A DNA stretch of 12,871 nucleotides from Oscillospiraceae bacterium (GTDB lineage: Bacteria > Bacillota > Clostridia > Oscillospirales > Ruminococcaceae). Both the position numbers and the translations under genes were made by a program. The notes beneath the pieces are model-generated. The model did not search any database, had not been told where the DNA came from, and saw nothing but the letters and a program-made list of their open reading frames with translations. Positions 1 through 7,378 of the stretch are shown one piece after another. The number at the start of each line of letters is the position of its first letter. Position 1 is the stretch's first letter. The stretch is taken from NCBI GenBank assembly GCA_016297675.1, contig JAEDGE010000052.1, forward strand, positions 1-12,871, written 5' to 3'.

Positions 1-53
1 CTCGCTACCTCCACCTTGGCAAGGTGGCGCTCTACCAGATGAGCTAAATCCGC
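1..53 (-). tRNA. tRNA-Gly (GCC), 3' part cut by window edge
   Basis: The minus strand reads GCGGATT from 53, then a D-arm with AGCTC..GAGC, then an anticodon stem CCACC/GGTGG enclosing TTGCCAA. The anticodon is therefore GCC, glycine. The T-arm, the 3' half of the acceptor stem and the CCA end lie outside the window. It is the last visible gene of the tRNA cluster and is separated from tRNA-Phe by a 57-nt spacer. Confidence 0.93.
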
Positions 54-110
54 AAGAAAAGAATATGCAGCTTTCCGCACCCGCTATTGCAGATACCACA
101 ACATATTCTT
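54..110 (-). other. tRNA-Phe/tRNA-Gly spacer with 9-bp inverted repeat
   Basis: The other tRNA spacers here are 2 and 4 nt, but this one is 57 nt. Its ends are complementary: AAGAATATG (59-67) and CATATTCTT (102-110), giving a 9-bp stem around a 34-nt GC-richer interior. The stem begins directly after the tRNA-Phe CCA. A role in processing of the precursor is an inference. Confidence 0.5.
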
Positions 111-186
111 TGGTGCCTCCGATCGGAATCGAACCAATGACACGGGGATTTTCAGTCCCCTGCTCTACCGACTGAGCTACAGAGGC
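111..186 (-). tRNA. tRNA-Phe (GAA)
   Basis: A complete 76-nt cloverleaf on the minus strand. The acceptor stem is GCCTCTG paired with CGGAGGC (with a wobble). The anticodon stem GGGGA/TCCCC encloses CTGAAAA (anticodon GAA), and the T-arm contains GGTTCGATTCC. The CCA end is encoded (TGG at 111-113 on the plus strand). It lies 2 nt downstream of tRNA-Asp in the same transcript. Confidence 0.97.
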
Positions 187-188
187 GT

Positions 189-265
189 TGGCGATCTGGA
201 TGGGATTCGAACCCACGACCTCTGCCGTGACAGGGCAGCGTTCTAACCAACTGAACTACCAGACC
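189..265 (-). tRNA. tRNA-Asp (GTC)
   Basis: A 77-nt minus-strand cloverleaf. The acceptor stem is GGTCTGG/CCAGATC with one G-U pair and discriminator G. The anticodon stem CTGCC/GGCAG encloses CTGTCAC (anticodon GTC), and the T-loop region is GGGTTCGAATCCC. CCA is encoded at 189-191. It follows tRNA-Val by 4 nt. Confidence 0.97.
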
Positions 266-269
266 GTAA

Positions 270-345
270 TGGTGGGAGCTACAGGGCTCGAACCTGTGAC
301 CCTCTGCTTGTAAGGCAGATGCTCTCCCAGCTGAGCTAAGCTCCC
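270..345 (-). tRNA. tRNA-Val (TAC)
   Basis: A 76-nt minus-strand cloverleaf. The acceptor stem is GGGAGCT/AGCTCCC. The anticodon stem TCTGC/GCAGA encloses CTTACAA (anticodon TAC), and the T-arm contains GGTTCGAGCC. CCA is encoded (270-272). It is the first gene of the cluster, about 88 nt downstream of the predicted P1 start point. Confidence 0.97.
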
Positions 346-439
346 ACAACAAACATTGTCTGTTTCAGAACGTTGCGAAAGAAAATATCACGTAAACTTA
401 ATGTTTCGTTTTTCTGTGCTCTGTCCTGACGACTTATTT

Positions 440-468
440 ATTATATCACACTTTCATGAGAATGTCAA
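440..468 (-). promoter_or_regulatory. Sigma-70-type promoter P1 of tRNA operon
   Basis: On the minus strand a perfect TTGACA (463-468) is followed by a 17-nt spacer and a perfect TATAAT (440-445). The -10 box is extended by TGA just upstream. It points at tRNA-Val and would start transcription near 433. Confidence 0.9.
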
Positions 469-583
469 GTAAACGTTTTATGAATTTTATTTCATTTTTA
501 TGAACTCCCGTTCGAAATCAAATGCTATACAAATTCTTTTCCGTTTCTTTCGGCAATCTTCACTCTCGTGCGACAGCTTTATT

Positions 584-612
584 ATTATATCACGCTTTTC
601 CTCTTTTGTCAA
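584..612 (-). promoter_or_regulatory. Sigma-70-type promoter P2 of tRNA operon
   Basis: A second perfect TTGACA (607-612), 17-nt spacer, TATAAT (584-589) on the minus strand, 144 nt upstream of P1, again with a TGA extension before the -10 box. Tandem consensus promoters are usual for stable RNA operons. Confidence 0.85.
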
Positions 613-755
613 TCCTTTTATTTGCACAAAAATAAATTTTATTTTGGCTTCATTTTTGTTTATTTTCCACATATTCCCTGCCATTTATCCTAAAACACAA
701 ATGCTCCTATTTCAGATTTCCCGTCACAGTTGCCAAAACCGCACCGAAAAAGTGC

Positions 756-784
756 TTGATTTTTTGAAAAAAACGTGATATAAT
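756..784 (+). promoter_or_regulatory. Promoter of the SPFH/zinc-ribbon/TPM operon
   Basis: TTGATT (756-761), 17-nt spacer, TATAAT (779-784) on the plus strand, with the extended sequence GTGATATAAT that the tRNA promoters also carry. Transcription would begin near 791, giving a leader of about 94 nt before the ATG at 885. I see no obvious stress-sigma-factor promoter here. Confidence 0.8.
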
Positions 785-814
785 TTTGATATAGTTTTTT
801 GACCCGAAAAACCG

Positions 815-859
815 CATTCTGCGAAGCCGGCAGGATGACTCCAACACATCACTCTGATG
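815..859 (+). promoter_or_regulatory. Two small hairpins in the operon 5' leader
   Basis: CATTCTGC (815-822) pairs with GCAGGATG (830-837) across a 7-nt loop. One of the eight pairs is U-G, which works only in plus-strand RNA. A second stem CATCA/TGATG (847-859) closes a 3-nt loop. The ribosome binding site at 871-876 is left free. There is no T-tract, so this is not a terminator. Confidence 0.4.
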
Positions 860-884
860 ATATTTTAGAAAGAAGGTACATATT

Positions 885-2162
885 ATGGGTATTGTAAAAG
901 CAGCAATGGGTGCAGTCGGCGGTACACTTGCCGATTCCTGGCTGGACTACATCAAAGCACAGGACATGACACCAACCACCATTCTCACCAAGGGCGAACA
1001 AGTCAGCAACAAGCGAAGCAGCAATAAAAGAGGCAGTGTAGACATCATTTCTAATGGCTCCCGCATTGAAGTCGGTCCCAATCAGATGATGTTCCTGACA
1101 GAAGGCGGTAAAATTGTGGACTATACTGCCGAACAGGGTTACTACGAGGTATTTCTCTCGGAATCTCCTTCCCTGTTCAACGGCGATTTGAAAGCCTCTG
1201 TACGGGAAACGTTTGAGCGTTTCAAATTCGGCGGTCAGCCGGGCAAATCTCAGCAGGCATTCTTTGTCAACCTTTCTGAAATCCGTGGCATTCGCTTCGG
1301 CACACGGAACGCCCTGCAATATTTCGATAACTTTTATAATGCAGAACTCTTCCTGCGTTGTCACGGTACCTATTCCATCAAAGTAACTGACCCACTGAAA
1401 TTTTTCATGGAAAACCAAAGTCTGTGCAGCACAGGACGGGTTGATTTTAATCATATCAATGAACAGTTTAACGCAGAATTTTTGACCGCATTGCAGAGTG
1501 CGATTGGGCAAATGTCTGTGGATGGCGTTCGGATCTCCAGTCTGCCGTCCAAGAGCATGGAACTAACCAAATATCTCAGCAATGTACTGGATGAAAGCTG
1601 GAATCAGCTGCGAGGCATTGAAATCTGCTCTGTCGGCATTGCCAGCATTAGTTATGACGAAGACAGCAAGAAGCTCATCAATATGCGGAACCAAGGGGCA
1701 ATGCTCTCGGATGCCACTATTCGGGAAGGCTATGTACAGGGTTCTGTGGCAAGAGGCATGGAAGCTGCCGGTTCCAACTCTGCCGGAGCCGCACAGGCGT
1801 TCATGGGCATGGGTATGGGCATGCAGAATGCCGGCGGTTTTATGGCTGGTGCCAGTGCTGCAAACTTGCAGCAGATGCAAATGCAGAACGCACAGCGGCA
1901 GCAAGCTGCGGCTCCACAGCGTGCTGCAAACGGCTGGCAGTGTGCCTGCGGTGCCACCAACACCGGAAAATTCTGCACCGAATGTGGCAAGCCGAAGCCT
2001 GCCCCGACTGGTGCTTGGAAGTGCAGCTGCGGTGCAGAAAACACGGGAAAATTCTGCACAGAATGTGGCAAACCAAAGCCGGCAGACGGCAAGTGGACTT
2101 GCAGCTGCGGTGCGACCAACACCGGAAAATTCTGTACGGAATGCGGCAAGCCAAGAGGATAA
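885..2162 (+). CDS. SPFH-domain protein with three C-terminal zinc ribbons (YdjI-like)
   Basis: The 425-residue product starts at ATG 885, with AGAAGG (871-876) 8 nt upstream. Residues about 25-275 resemble the SPFH (stomatin/prohibitin-fold) domain of the Bacillus YdjI family; examples are GYYEVFLSESPSLFNGDLK and GTYSIKVTDPLKFF. Residues about 287-350 form a Gly/Ala/Met/Gln-rich linker. Three zinc ribbons follow, with Cys at 353/355/364/367, 380/382/391/394 and 406/408/417/420. I see no signal peptide or clear membrane helix, so it is probably cytosolic or peripheral at the membrane. SPFH proteins form oligomeric membrane scaffolds. In B. subtilis, YdjI acts with YdjG, YdjH and PspA in envelope stress. 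The next two genes here are the counterparts of YdjG and YdjH, which supports the assignment. The molecular role here is inferred. Confidence 0.88.
   Translation: MGIVKAAMGAVGGTLADSWLDYIKAQDMTPTTILTKGEQVSNKRSSNKRGSVDIISNGSRIEVGPNQMMFLTEGGKIVDYTAEQGYYEVFLSESPSLFNGDLKASVRETFERFKFGGQPGKSQQAFFVNLSEIRGIRFGTRNALQYFDNFYNAELFLRCHGTYSIKVTDPLKFFMENQSLCSTGRVDFNHINEQFNAEFLTALQSAIGQMSVDGVRISSLPSKSMELTKYLSNVLDESWNQLRGIEICSVGIASISYDEDSKKLINMRNQGAMLSDATIREGYVQGSVARGMEAAGSNSAGAAQAFMGMGMGMQNAGGFMAGASAANLQQMQMQNAQRQQAAAPQRAANGWQCACGATNTGKFCTECGKPKPAPTGAWKCSCGAENTGKFCTECGKPKPADGKWTCSCGATNTGKFCTECGKPRG
1935..2153 (+). repeat. Three tandem zinc-ribbon-coding repeats
   Basis: Three 60-nt units lie at 1935-1994, 2016-2075 and 2094-2153, separated by short Pro/Lys/Ala linkers. 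Each encodes W-x-C-x-C-G-A-x-N-T-G-K-F-C-T-E-C-G-K-P. The units share the core GGAAAATTCTG but differ at many third codon positions, while the protein varies at only a few residues. Confidence 0.9.
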
Positions 2163-2184
2163 TCGAACCATTCTGTTTTGTAAC

Positions 2185-2210
2185 ACAGCGGCAACTTTGC
2201 TTGCCGCTGT
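2185..2210 (+). other. Intercistronic RNA hairpin between SPFH and zinc-ribbon genes
   Basis: ACAGCGGCAA (2185-2194) and TTGCCGCTGT (2201-2210) form a perfect 10-bp stem with a 6-nt loop in the 73-nt gap between the first two genes. No T-run follows, so it is not a standard terminator. It may be a stability or processing element that sets relative expression, which is an inference. Confidence 0.6.
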
Positions 2211-2235
2211 ACCAATCTGAACGAGGAGGAATCCA

Positions 2236-3318
2236 GTGAATACTGTACAATACAAGTGTCCCTACTGCGGCGGTGAATTGGTATTTAATCCAGAAAAGCA
2301 GCAGTTTTCCTGCCCCTACTGTGCCAGCGACTTCACAGAAGCCGAAATGGAGGAACGCTATAAAGAACAAAATACAGAAGCAAAGAAAAATGCGGATCCT
2401 GACGCCAAAACACTGAAAGATGAAAATGACGCAACGGCGTTTGAAGAGCATACCCGTCTTTATGAATGCCCTTCCTGCGGTGCACAGATCATCGCAGAGG
2501 AGACCACTTCCGCGACTTTCTGCTATTATTGTCACAATCCTGTTGTGCTTGCTGGGCGACTGACCGGAGCATATCAACCCGCTTTTGTCCTGCCATTTGC
2601 CGTTCAGCGGGAAACTGCCGAAAAGGAATTTAAAGCTTGGTGCAAAAAGCGATGGTTTCTACCGTCTGACTTCAAATCCAAACAGCAGCTGGAAAAGATG
2701 AGCGGCGTTTATGTACCATTCTGGCTTGCCAGCTGTACCGCAGATGCCAAGCTGGACGGTATCGGCGAAGTGGTACGCAGTTGGAGAGACGGCAAATATG
2801 AAGTTACAGAAACCAAAGAATATGCCGTTTCCCGTCAAGCTGCCATTCCATTTGAACGAGTACCCGCAGACGGCTCGCAAAAAATTGATGATGCCCTGAT
2901 GGATGCCATTGAGCCATTCCCTTATCAGGAAATGCGGCCATTCTCCATGCAGTATCTAAGCGGCTTTCTGGCAGAAAAATACGATATCACATGGGAAAAC
3001 ACCATTCCAAGAGTGCAAGAACGCATCAAAGAAGCCAGTGAAACTGTTCTGGATGCCACCCTAACCCAATACACTACCGTCAAGAAAAAGCAGGTGCACG
3101 TAAATCTGGAACAACTCAAGCATGATTATGTGCTTTTGCCGGTCTGGTTTATGAATTATAAGCACAACGGTAAAACCTATAGCTTTGCCATGAACGGACA
3201 GACCAAAAAATTTTCAGGGACACCACCGCTGAGCTGGACGAAATTGCTTGCCTTTTGTGTTGGTCTGATGGTTGTCATCGGCTTATTGGGCGGCTTGATT
3301 GGAGGTGTCGTGCTATGA
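2236..3318 (+). CDS. Membrane protein with two N-terminal zinc ribbons (YdjG-like)
   Basis: The 360-residue product starts at GTG 2236. AGGAGG (2224-2229) lies 6 nt upstream, which decides the start. A first TFIIB-like zinc ribbon uses Cys 8, 11, 26 and 29 (CPYCGG and CPYC). After a charged linker a second uses Cys 78, 81, 96 and 99 (CPSC and CYYC). The central 110-330 region is soluble and of unknown function. A hydrophobic segment at about 335-358 (Gly/Val/Leu-rich) looks like a C-terminal membrane anchor, leaving most of the protein in the cytosol. Position between a SPFH gene and a TPM gene matches B. subtilis ydjG of the pspA-ydjGHI operon. Its stop overlaps the next start (ATGA), implying translational coupling. 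The zinc-ribbon architecture is seen directly; a scaffold or adaptor role is inferred. Confidence 0.85.
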   Translation: MNTVQYKCPYCGGELVFNPEKQQFSCPYCASDFTEAEMEERYKEQNTEAKKNADPDAKTLKDENDATAFEEHTRLYECPSCGAQIIAEETTSATFCYYCHNPVVLAGRLTGAYQPAFVLPFAVQRETAEKEFKAWCKKRWFLPSDFKSKQQLEKMSGVYVPFWLASCTADAKLDGIGEVVRSWRDGKYEVTETKEYAVSRQAAIPFERVPADGSQKIDDALMDAIEPFPYQEMRPFSMQYLSGFLAEKYDITWENTIPRVQERIKEASETVLDATLTQYTTVKKKQVHVNLEQLKHDYVLLPVWFMNYKHNGKTYSFAMNGQTKKFSGTPPLSWTKLLAFCVGLMVVIGLLGGLIGGVVL

Positions 3319-4250
3319 GAATCGCAGTCAAACCACTCGTTCTGACCGCTGCCGCTGCCTTGAGCCTTGGCACACTGTGGCAGCCGCTGTCGATAGAGGC
3401 AGCTGGTGCAGGGCTGATGCTGGAAGAATGCTACCTCTGGGATGAGGCAGATGTTCTGACAACGGAAGAAGAAATCGAATTGAGCCAGCTGATTTTTGAC
3501 ACGGCAGAATCCATTCAGATGAATGTCTTTGTTCGACTGGGGGCAAACGAACTCTCTGGTCAGGAGGACGCAAGAGAATATGCCATTGATGACTATCTGG
3601 CAACCTTCGGGGATTCCAAGGATTCCGACGGCGTTTATCTCTATCTGGATTTATACGGCAGCTACATCGACAGCACCGATTATGCCCCACATGACTATAT
3701 CGCAACGCATGGTCTGGCACAGCTTTACTATACCAATGCTAGAGATGACCGGATTTCTGAAATCTTCAGTCAGATGAATCCGCACATGAAACGGGGACAG
3801 GAAGACCCTTATACCGCTGTTACCATCTTCTGTGAAAATTTACAATCTTACTATGAAAAAGGCATCCCAAACGATTACTATGTCTATGACGATGAATACG
3901 ACCAATATTTATACATTGACGAAAAAACCGATACGCCTGTATGGTCAGACAATAAGCCGCCTTTTATCCGAAAGAAACAGATGACCTCTGCATTCTTGAT
4001 CAGCTTTGCTGTTGGATTTGTGATTGCACTGATTACCATGCTGTGTATCAAGCATCATTATCGCTTCAAATCGCAGCCATCTGCACAGATTTACATTCCA
4101 TCCGGAAAGATTCGCTATGGCGGAAAAACCGACCAGTTCCTACATAAACGTGTTTCTCGTGTCAAAGTGGAATCAGAGAGCAGCGGTTCCGGCGGTGGCG
4201 GAGGAGGCAGCAGCTCCGGTGGTTTCGGCGGTGGCGGAAACAGTCGTTAA
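3315..4250 (+). CDS. TPM-domain membrane protein with Gly/Ser-rich tail (YdjH-like)
   Basis: The 311-residue product starts at ATG 3315. The ATG overlaps the preceding stop, and GGAGG lies 9 nt upstream. Residues 1-33 look like a signal peptide or signal anchor (basic start, Ala/Leu core). Residues about 38-185 match the TPM (TLP18.3/Psb32/MOLO-1) fold, opening with the typical WDEADVLTTEEEIELS. A membrane helix spans about 223-246 (AFLISFAVGFVIALITMLCI). The C-terminal 65 residues should be cytosolic and end in a run of Gly and Ser (289-309), which is common in TPM proteins. The TPM domain thus faces outside. In B. subtilis the equivalent YdjH works with YdjG and YdjI at the membrane. It is the last gene of the operon and is followed by a terminator 30 nt on. 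Enzyme activity cannot be judged from sequence. Confidence 0.87.
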   Translation: MRIAVKPLVLTAAAALSLGTLWQPLSIEAAGAGLMLEECYLWDEADVLTTEEEIELSQLIFDTAESIQMNVFVRLGANELSGQEDAREYAIDDYLATFGDSKDSDGVYLYLDLYGSYIDSTDYAPHDYIATHGLAQLYYTNARDDRISEIFSQMNPHMKRGQEDPYTAVTIFCENLQSYYEKGIPNDYYVYDDEYDQYLYIDEKTDTPVWSDNKPPFIRKKQMTSAFLISFAVGFVIALITMLCIKHHYRFKSQPSAQIYIPSGKIRYGGKTDQFLHKRVSRVKVESESSGSGGGGGGSSSGGFGGGGNSR

Positions 4251-4279
4251 TTCCACGTATTCTCCAATATATCACAAAG

Positions 4280-4319
4280 AAAAACGGAAAGCAGGATAAA
4301 ACTGCTCTCCGTTTTTTTG
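4280..4319. terminator. Bidirectional intrinsic terminator
   Basis: The stem ACGGAAAGCAG (4284-4294) with CTGCTCTCCGT (4302-4312), 7-nt loop, is flanked by a T7 run on the plus strand and by TTTTTCTTT on the minus strand. The single A-C mismatch of the plus-strand RNA becomes a G-U pair in the minus-strand RNA. It serves the TPM gene (stop 4250) and the convergent LRR operon (stop 4335). Confidence 0.9.
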
Positions 4320-4334
4320 CAAAGAAAGAAAATT

Positions 4335-5945
4335 TTAATCTGTTTCTTCTGTCTTTTCAGTGGTTTCCTCCGGCATGTCATGTCCGAACTGATGCGTCAA
4401 CTGTGGTTTTACCGCATCCTCCAATATGCTGACATATGGCTCTTCTTCCGGTTCTGGATCTGGTTCCCGTTTGGAAAGCGGTATCTGCCGTTCAGCAGTT
4501 GCAGCCTCCAATGCCTGCTTTTCCGCAGCCGTCAGCCGTTTTTTCTTTATCAATCGCACGGCAAGGAAAATCACCAGCAATCCCGCTGTACAAGCCAATG
4601 AAATACTGACAATCTTAACCCACGGAATTTCCAGCGATTTGAAATTAATCCGTACACCGTTGCTTCGGCTTGCACTGATATATTTTGCAGCTGCTCCCTC
4701 GTAGCCTGTCAGCAGAAAGCCACTCACAGCGATGGTTTCCATCTCGTCTGTTGTGCTGCCGTCTGCATTCACTTTTTGCTGTTCTGTTGCACCAAAGGCA
4801 AACTCCCCAATTTCGGTCACTCGCTTTGGCAAGGTCACATCCATCAGCATTTCACAGCAGAAGAATGCATATCCGCCGATTTGCAAGCCGTTATCTGTTG
4901 ATTCTGCATCGCCAGCAAAAACCACAGAAGTCAGTGCGGAACAATCCGAAAAAGCATGGTCATAAATCGCCGTTACCTGTTCCGGAATGGTCACTGCCTG
5001 CAAATTGGTACAGTAGTTAAACGCCCCTGAACCAATCACCTCCAAACGCTCCGGCAAGGTCAATGACTGGAAGGAAGCCGCAAAACAAGCCCCATCATCA
5101 ATAACAGTCACACCCTCTGGAACTGTAAATGCCGTTTCCGTTTTTCCAGCTGGATATAAACACAATTCCGTTAAATCTTTGTTGTACAATACACCATCTT
5201 GCAAGCGATAAATCGGATGGCTGTCCGAAACTTCCAGTTCTTTCAGACTGCTGCACCCAACAAACGCCAGATAACCCAAATCCGTCAGGGTATCCGGAAT
5301 CGAAAAGGATTGCAGGGAAGAACAATTCTGAAACATGTAAGCTGGTAATGCTGTCATGTTCTCCGGCATCGTGACAGATTCCAACGCAGAACAGCCCATG
5401 AACATCTGTTCCCCCAGTTCTGTCACCGTATCCGGCATTTCAATGCTCTCCAATGTATTACAGTAGGCAAATGCCATTCTTCCAATGCTTGTAACAGAGT
5501 CACCGAAGGTTACCTCTTCCAACGCAGAACAGCTCAAAAATGCACCGTCAGGAACCTCTGTAATGCTATCCGGCAATTTGATACGCTGCAAGGAAGTACA
5601 CGCCTGAAAAGCCCCTTCTCCCATCTCTGTTACACTGGATGGAATGGTCACAGACTGCAAAGACGCACACCCTGCAAACGCCTGATCTCCAATGGAAACG
5701 ACATCATAGCCGTCAATCTTCGGCATAATACTGATATTGGTCGCTGTTGAAATACAGCTTGTTACAGAAACCTGCATATTAGAAAGCACCGTATACGTCA
5801 GTGTACCATCCTCAAATGTACTGCCATCTGTGACATTCTGTGTGCGTCCGCTAAGATCCTCTTCCACTGCTTGTACTGGCAAACCAGTGAACAGCAAAAG
5901 CCCCGTTGTCAGGCATCCCATCACCATCCGTTTCCATTGTCTCAT
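4335..5945 (-). CDS. BspA-like leucine-rich-repeat membrane protein with acidic tail (third in operon)
   Basis: The 536-residue product starts at ATG 5945, which overlaps the upstream stop as ATGA. The reading frame stays open further upstream, but the M-R-Q-W-K-R start gives a clean signal peptide (1-26, ending VQA). Residues about 80-385 are LRR_5 (BspA) repeats of about 23 residues with the pattern I-P-x-S/T-V-T-x-I-G-x-x-A-F-x-x-C-x-x-L. An island of about 35 residues with DGVLYNKD..LCLYPAGK interrupts them. A membrane helix lies at about 442-465, then KKKR and a roughly 70-residue cytosolic tail rich in Glu, Pro and Thr. The LRR part should be extracellular. The family serves adhesion or ligand binding in gut bacteria. 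The ligand here is unknown, and no LPxTG or dockerin motif is visible. Confidence 0.88.
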   Translation of the reverse strand: MRQWKRMVMGCLTTGLLLFTGLPVQAVEEDLSGRTQNVTDGSTFEDGTLTYTVLSNMQVSVTSCISTATNISIMPKIDGYDVVSIGDQAFAGCASLQSVTIPSSVTEMGEGAFQACTSLQRIKLPDSITEVPDGAFLSCSALEEVTFGDSVTSIGRMAFAYCNTLESIEMPDTVTELGEQMFMGCSALESVTMPENMTALPAYMFQNCSSLQSFSIPDTLTDLGYLAFVGCSSLKELEVSDSHPIYRLQDGVLYNKDLTELCLYPAGKTETAFTVPEGVTVIDDGACFAASFQSLTLPERLEVIGSGAFNYCTNLQAVTIPEQVTAIYDHAFSDCSALTSVVFAGDAESTDNGLQIGGYAFFCCEMLMDVTLPKRVTEIGEFAFGATEQQKVNADGSTTDEMETIAVSGFLLTGYEGAAAKYISASRSNGVRINFKSLEIPWVKIVSISLACTAGLLVIFLAVRLIKKKRLTAAEKQALEAATAERQIPLSKREPDPEPEEEPYVSILEDAVKPQLTHQFGHDMPEETTEKTEETD

Positions 5946-7378
5946 GCCGTTCCGCCCTTTCCTGTATGTTTCTTTTTTTTCATCCAAACGATCAACACGA
6001 TCCCTGCTGCGACCAGAATGACTCCACCGATGATACAAACTGGCAAAATCCATCTGCTGCTTTTACTGCCAGCAACGACTTCTGCTGGAATATTATACTT
6101 GGAAACATATTTTTTAATTTTAGAATTGTCACCATATGTCACAGAGAAATTTTTAACAACGGATGGTGTTTCGTCCTCTGCCTCAGCATACAGCCCAAAT
6201 GCTCCGTCTCCTAATTCCTCAATGCCAGAAGGCAGTGTCAACTGCTGCAATTCTAAACAGTTGTAAAAAGCTTGCTGCCCGATTTTTTTCACCGTTTCCG
6301 GAATCGTAATCTCCGGCAGCCGTACACAAGTGTAAAAACAAAAGTCTCCGATACTCGTAAGCTTGGATGGCAGCGTGACAGAGATCAATTCTGTACAATA
6401 CGCAAATGTATTATTGGGCAGTTCTGTAATACTTTCCGGAATGACAATCGACTGCAAGGACTGACAGTAGAAAAAAACATCCTCACCCAGTTCTGTAATA
6501 TTCTTGATATCGATGCTTTTTAGCGAAGCCGCCCCGGTAAAACTCCAGTTCTCCAGACGGGTACAGCCATCCGGTACCACATAATCCACCTGTTTATGAG
6601 AATCCGGATACTTGATTAAAACAGAACCATCTGCATCAAACAAGACACCGTCCTGATCCTGATAATTTGGATTGTCGTCCGCCACCAGAATTTCCTGCAA
6701 TGCAGAGCATCCCTCAAAGACAAAATCACCAATGGTAGTACAAGATGCCGGAATTTCAACCGTTTCCAAAGCAGAACAGCCTTCAAAAGCATAGGTTTCG
6801 ATTGTTTGCAGCTGCTCCGGAAAATCGATTTCCTTCAGAGCAGTACACTGATAGAATGATTCCTGCCCAATGGTGGTCAAACTTGCTGGCAGTGTGACGC
6901 TTTCTAAGGCAGTACAACCGTAAAAAGTACCAGTTGGCAGCGTTTCCAGCGTTTCCGGCAACTGCACATCTGTCAGAGCCGTACACGCCTCCAGCGTACC
7001 GTTGCCAAGTGAGGTCACTGTGTCCGGTATTTGCAAGGTGGTCAGAACAGAACAACCATAAAAAGCACTGTCTTCAATCGTTGTAATGGTATCCGGCAGA
7101 GTCAGCGACTCCAGCAGAAAGCATTCTGAAAATGCCCCCTCTTTGATGCCTGTAATTTTCACGCCATCCACTTCTGCTGGTACGTCCACAGAAGTGGCAG
7201 ACTGAAAGCAATTTTTAATCCATGCTGTGCCGTCTTCCTGTACTTCCAATGTAATATCATCTACAACCCAGTCATCTTCCTCCGTAACAGGAACGTCTGC
7301 CCAAACAGACAGCGGCAAAGCGGAAAGCACCATTACACTGCTCAGAAAACCGCAAAGCATTTGTTTCCATCGCATCAT
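5942..7378 (-). CDS. BspA-like leucine-rich-repeat membrane protein (second in operon)
   Basis: The 478-residue product starts at ATG 7378, with GGAGG 7 nt upstream. The start overlaps the previous stop (TCATGA); a second ATG follows at once, so the start could be one codon later. Residues 1-27 form a signal peptide (..LSVWA). LRR_5 repeats run from about 75 to 395, for example LPDTITTIEDSAFYGCSVL. A DGVLF..KYPDSHK island sits at about 238-275. Near 405-430 lies a capping segment typical of these proteins (VVKNFSVTYGDNSKIKKYV). A membrane helix at about 443-466 ends in WMKKKK plus a short tail. The predicted topology is extracellular repeats anchored by one helix. All three LRR genes overlap by 4 nt, so they are probably made together. 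Receptor or adhesin function is inferred from the family. Confidence 0.88.
   Translation of the reverse strand: MMRWKQMLCGFLSSVMVLSALPLSVWADVPVTEEDDWVVDDITLEVQEDGTAWIKNCFQSATSVDVPAEVDGVKITGIKEGAFSECFLLESLTLPDTITTIEDSAFYGCSVLTTLQIPDTVTSLGNGTLEACTALTDVQLPETLETLPTGTFYGCTALESVTLPASLTTIGQESFYQCTALKEIDFPEQLQTIETYAFEGCSALETVEIPASCTTIGDFVFEGCSALQEILVADDNPNYQDQDGVLFDADGSVLIKYPDSHKQVDYVVPDGCTRLENWSFTGAASLKSIDIKNITELGEDVFFYCQSLQSIVIPESITELPNNTFAYCTELISVTLPSKLTSIGDFCFYTCVRLPEITIPETVKKIGQQAFYNCLELQQLTLPSGIEELGDGAFGLYAEAEDETPSVVKNFSVTYGDNSKIKKYVSKYNIPAEVVAGSKSSRWILPVCIIGGVILVAAGIVLIVWMKKKKHTGKGGTA

Larger units (their letters stand above)
346..884. other. 539-nt divergent non-coding region between tRNA cluster and SPFH operon
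   Basis: This AT-rich gap holds two minus-strand promoters for the tRNA cluster, one plus-strand promoter for the SPFH operon, and a structured 5' leader of that operon. I see no gene with coding character. A 65-codon minus-strand frame (487-684) and a 92-codon plus-strand frame (500-778) overlap each other and run through the promoters, and neither has a good ribosome binding site. Confidence 0.75.

Noticed and set aside
487..778. Two opposed small reading frames (487-684 minus, 500-778 plus) in the tRNA/SPFH gap
   Set aside because: They overlap each other and run across promoter P2; the plus frame also overlaps the operon promoter. The Lys/Phe-rich composition simply reflects AT-rich DNA, and ribosome binding sites are poor.
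835..897. Possible 20-codon upstream ORF overlapping the SPFH start
   Set aside because: Its only purine-rich site abuts the ATG with no spacing, and the frame runs into the SPFH gene by chance.
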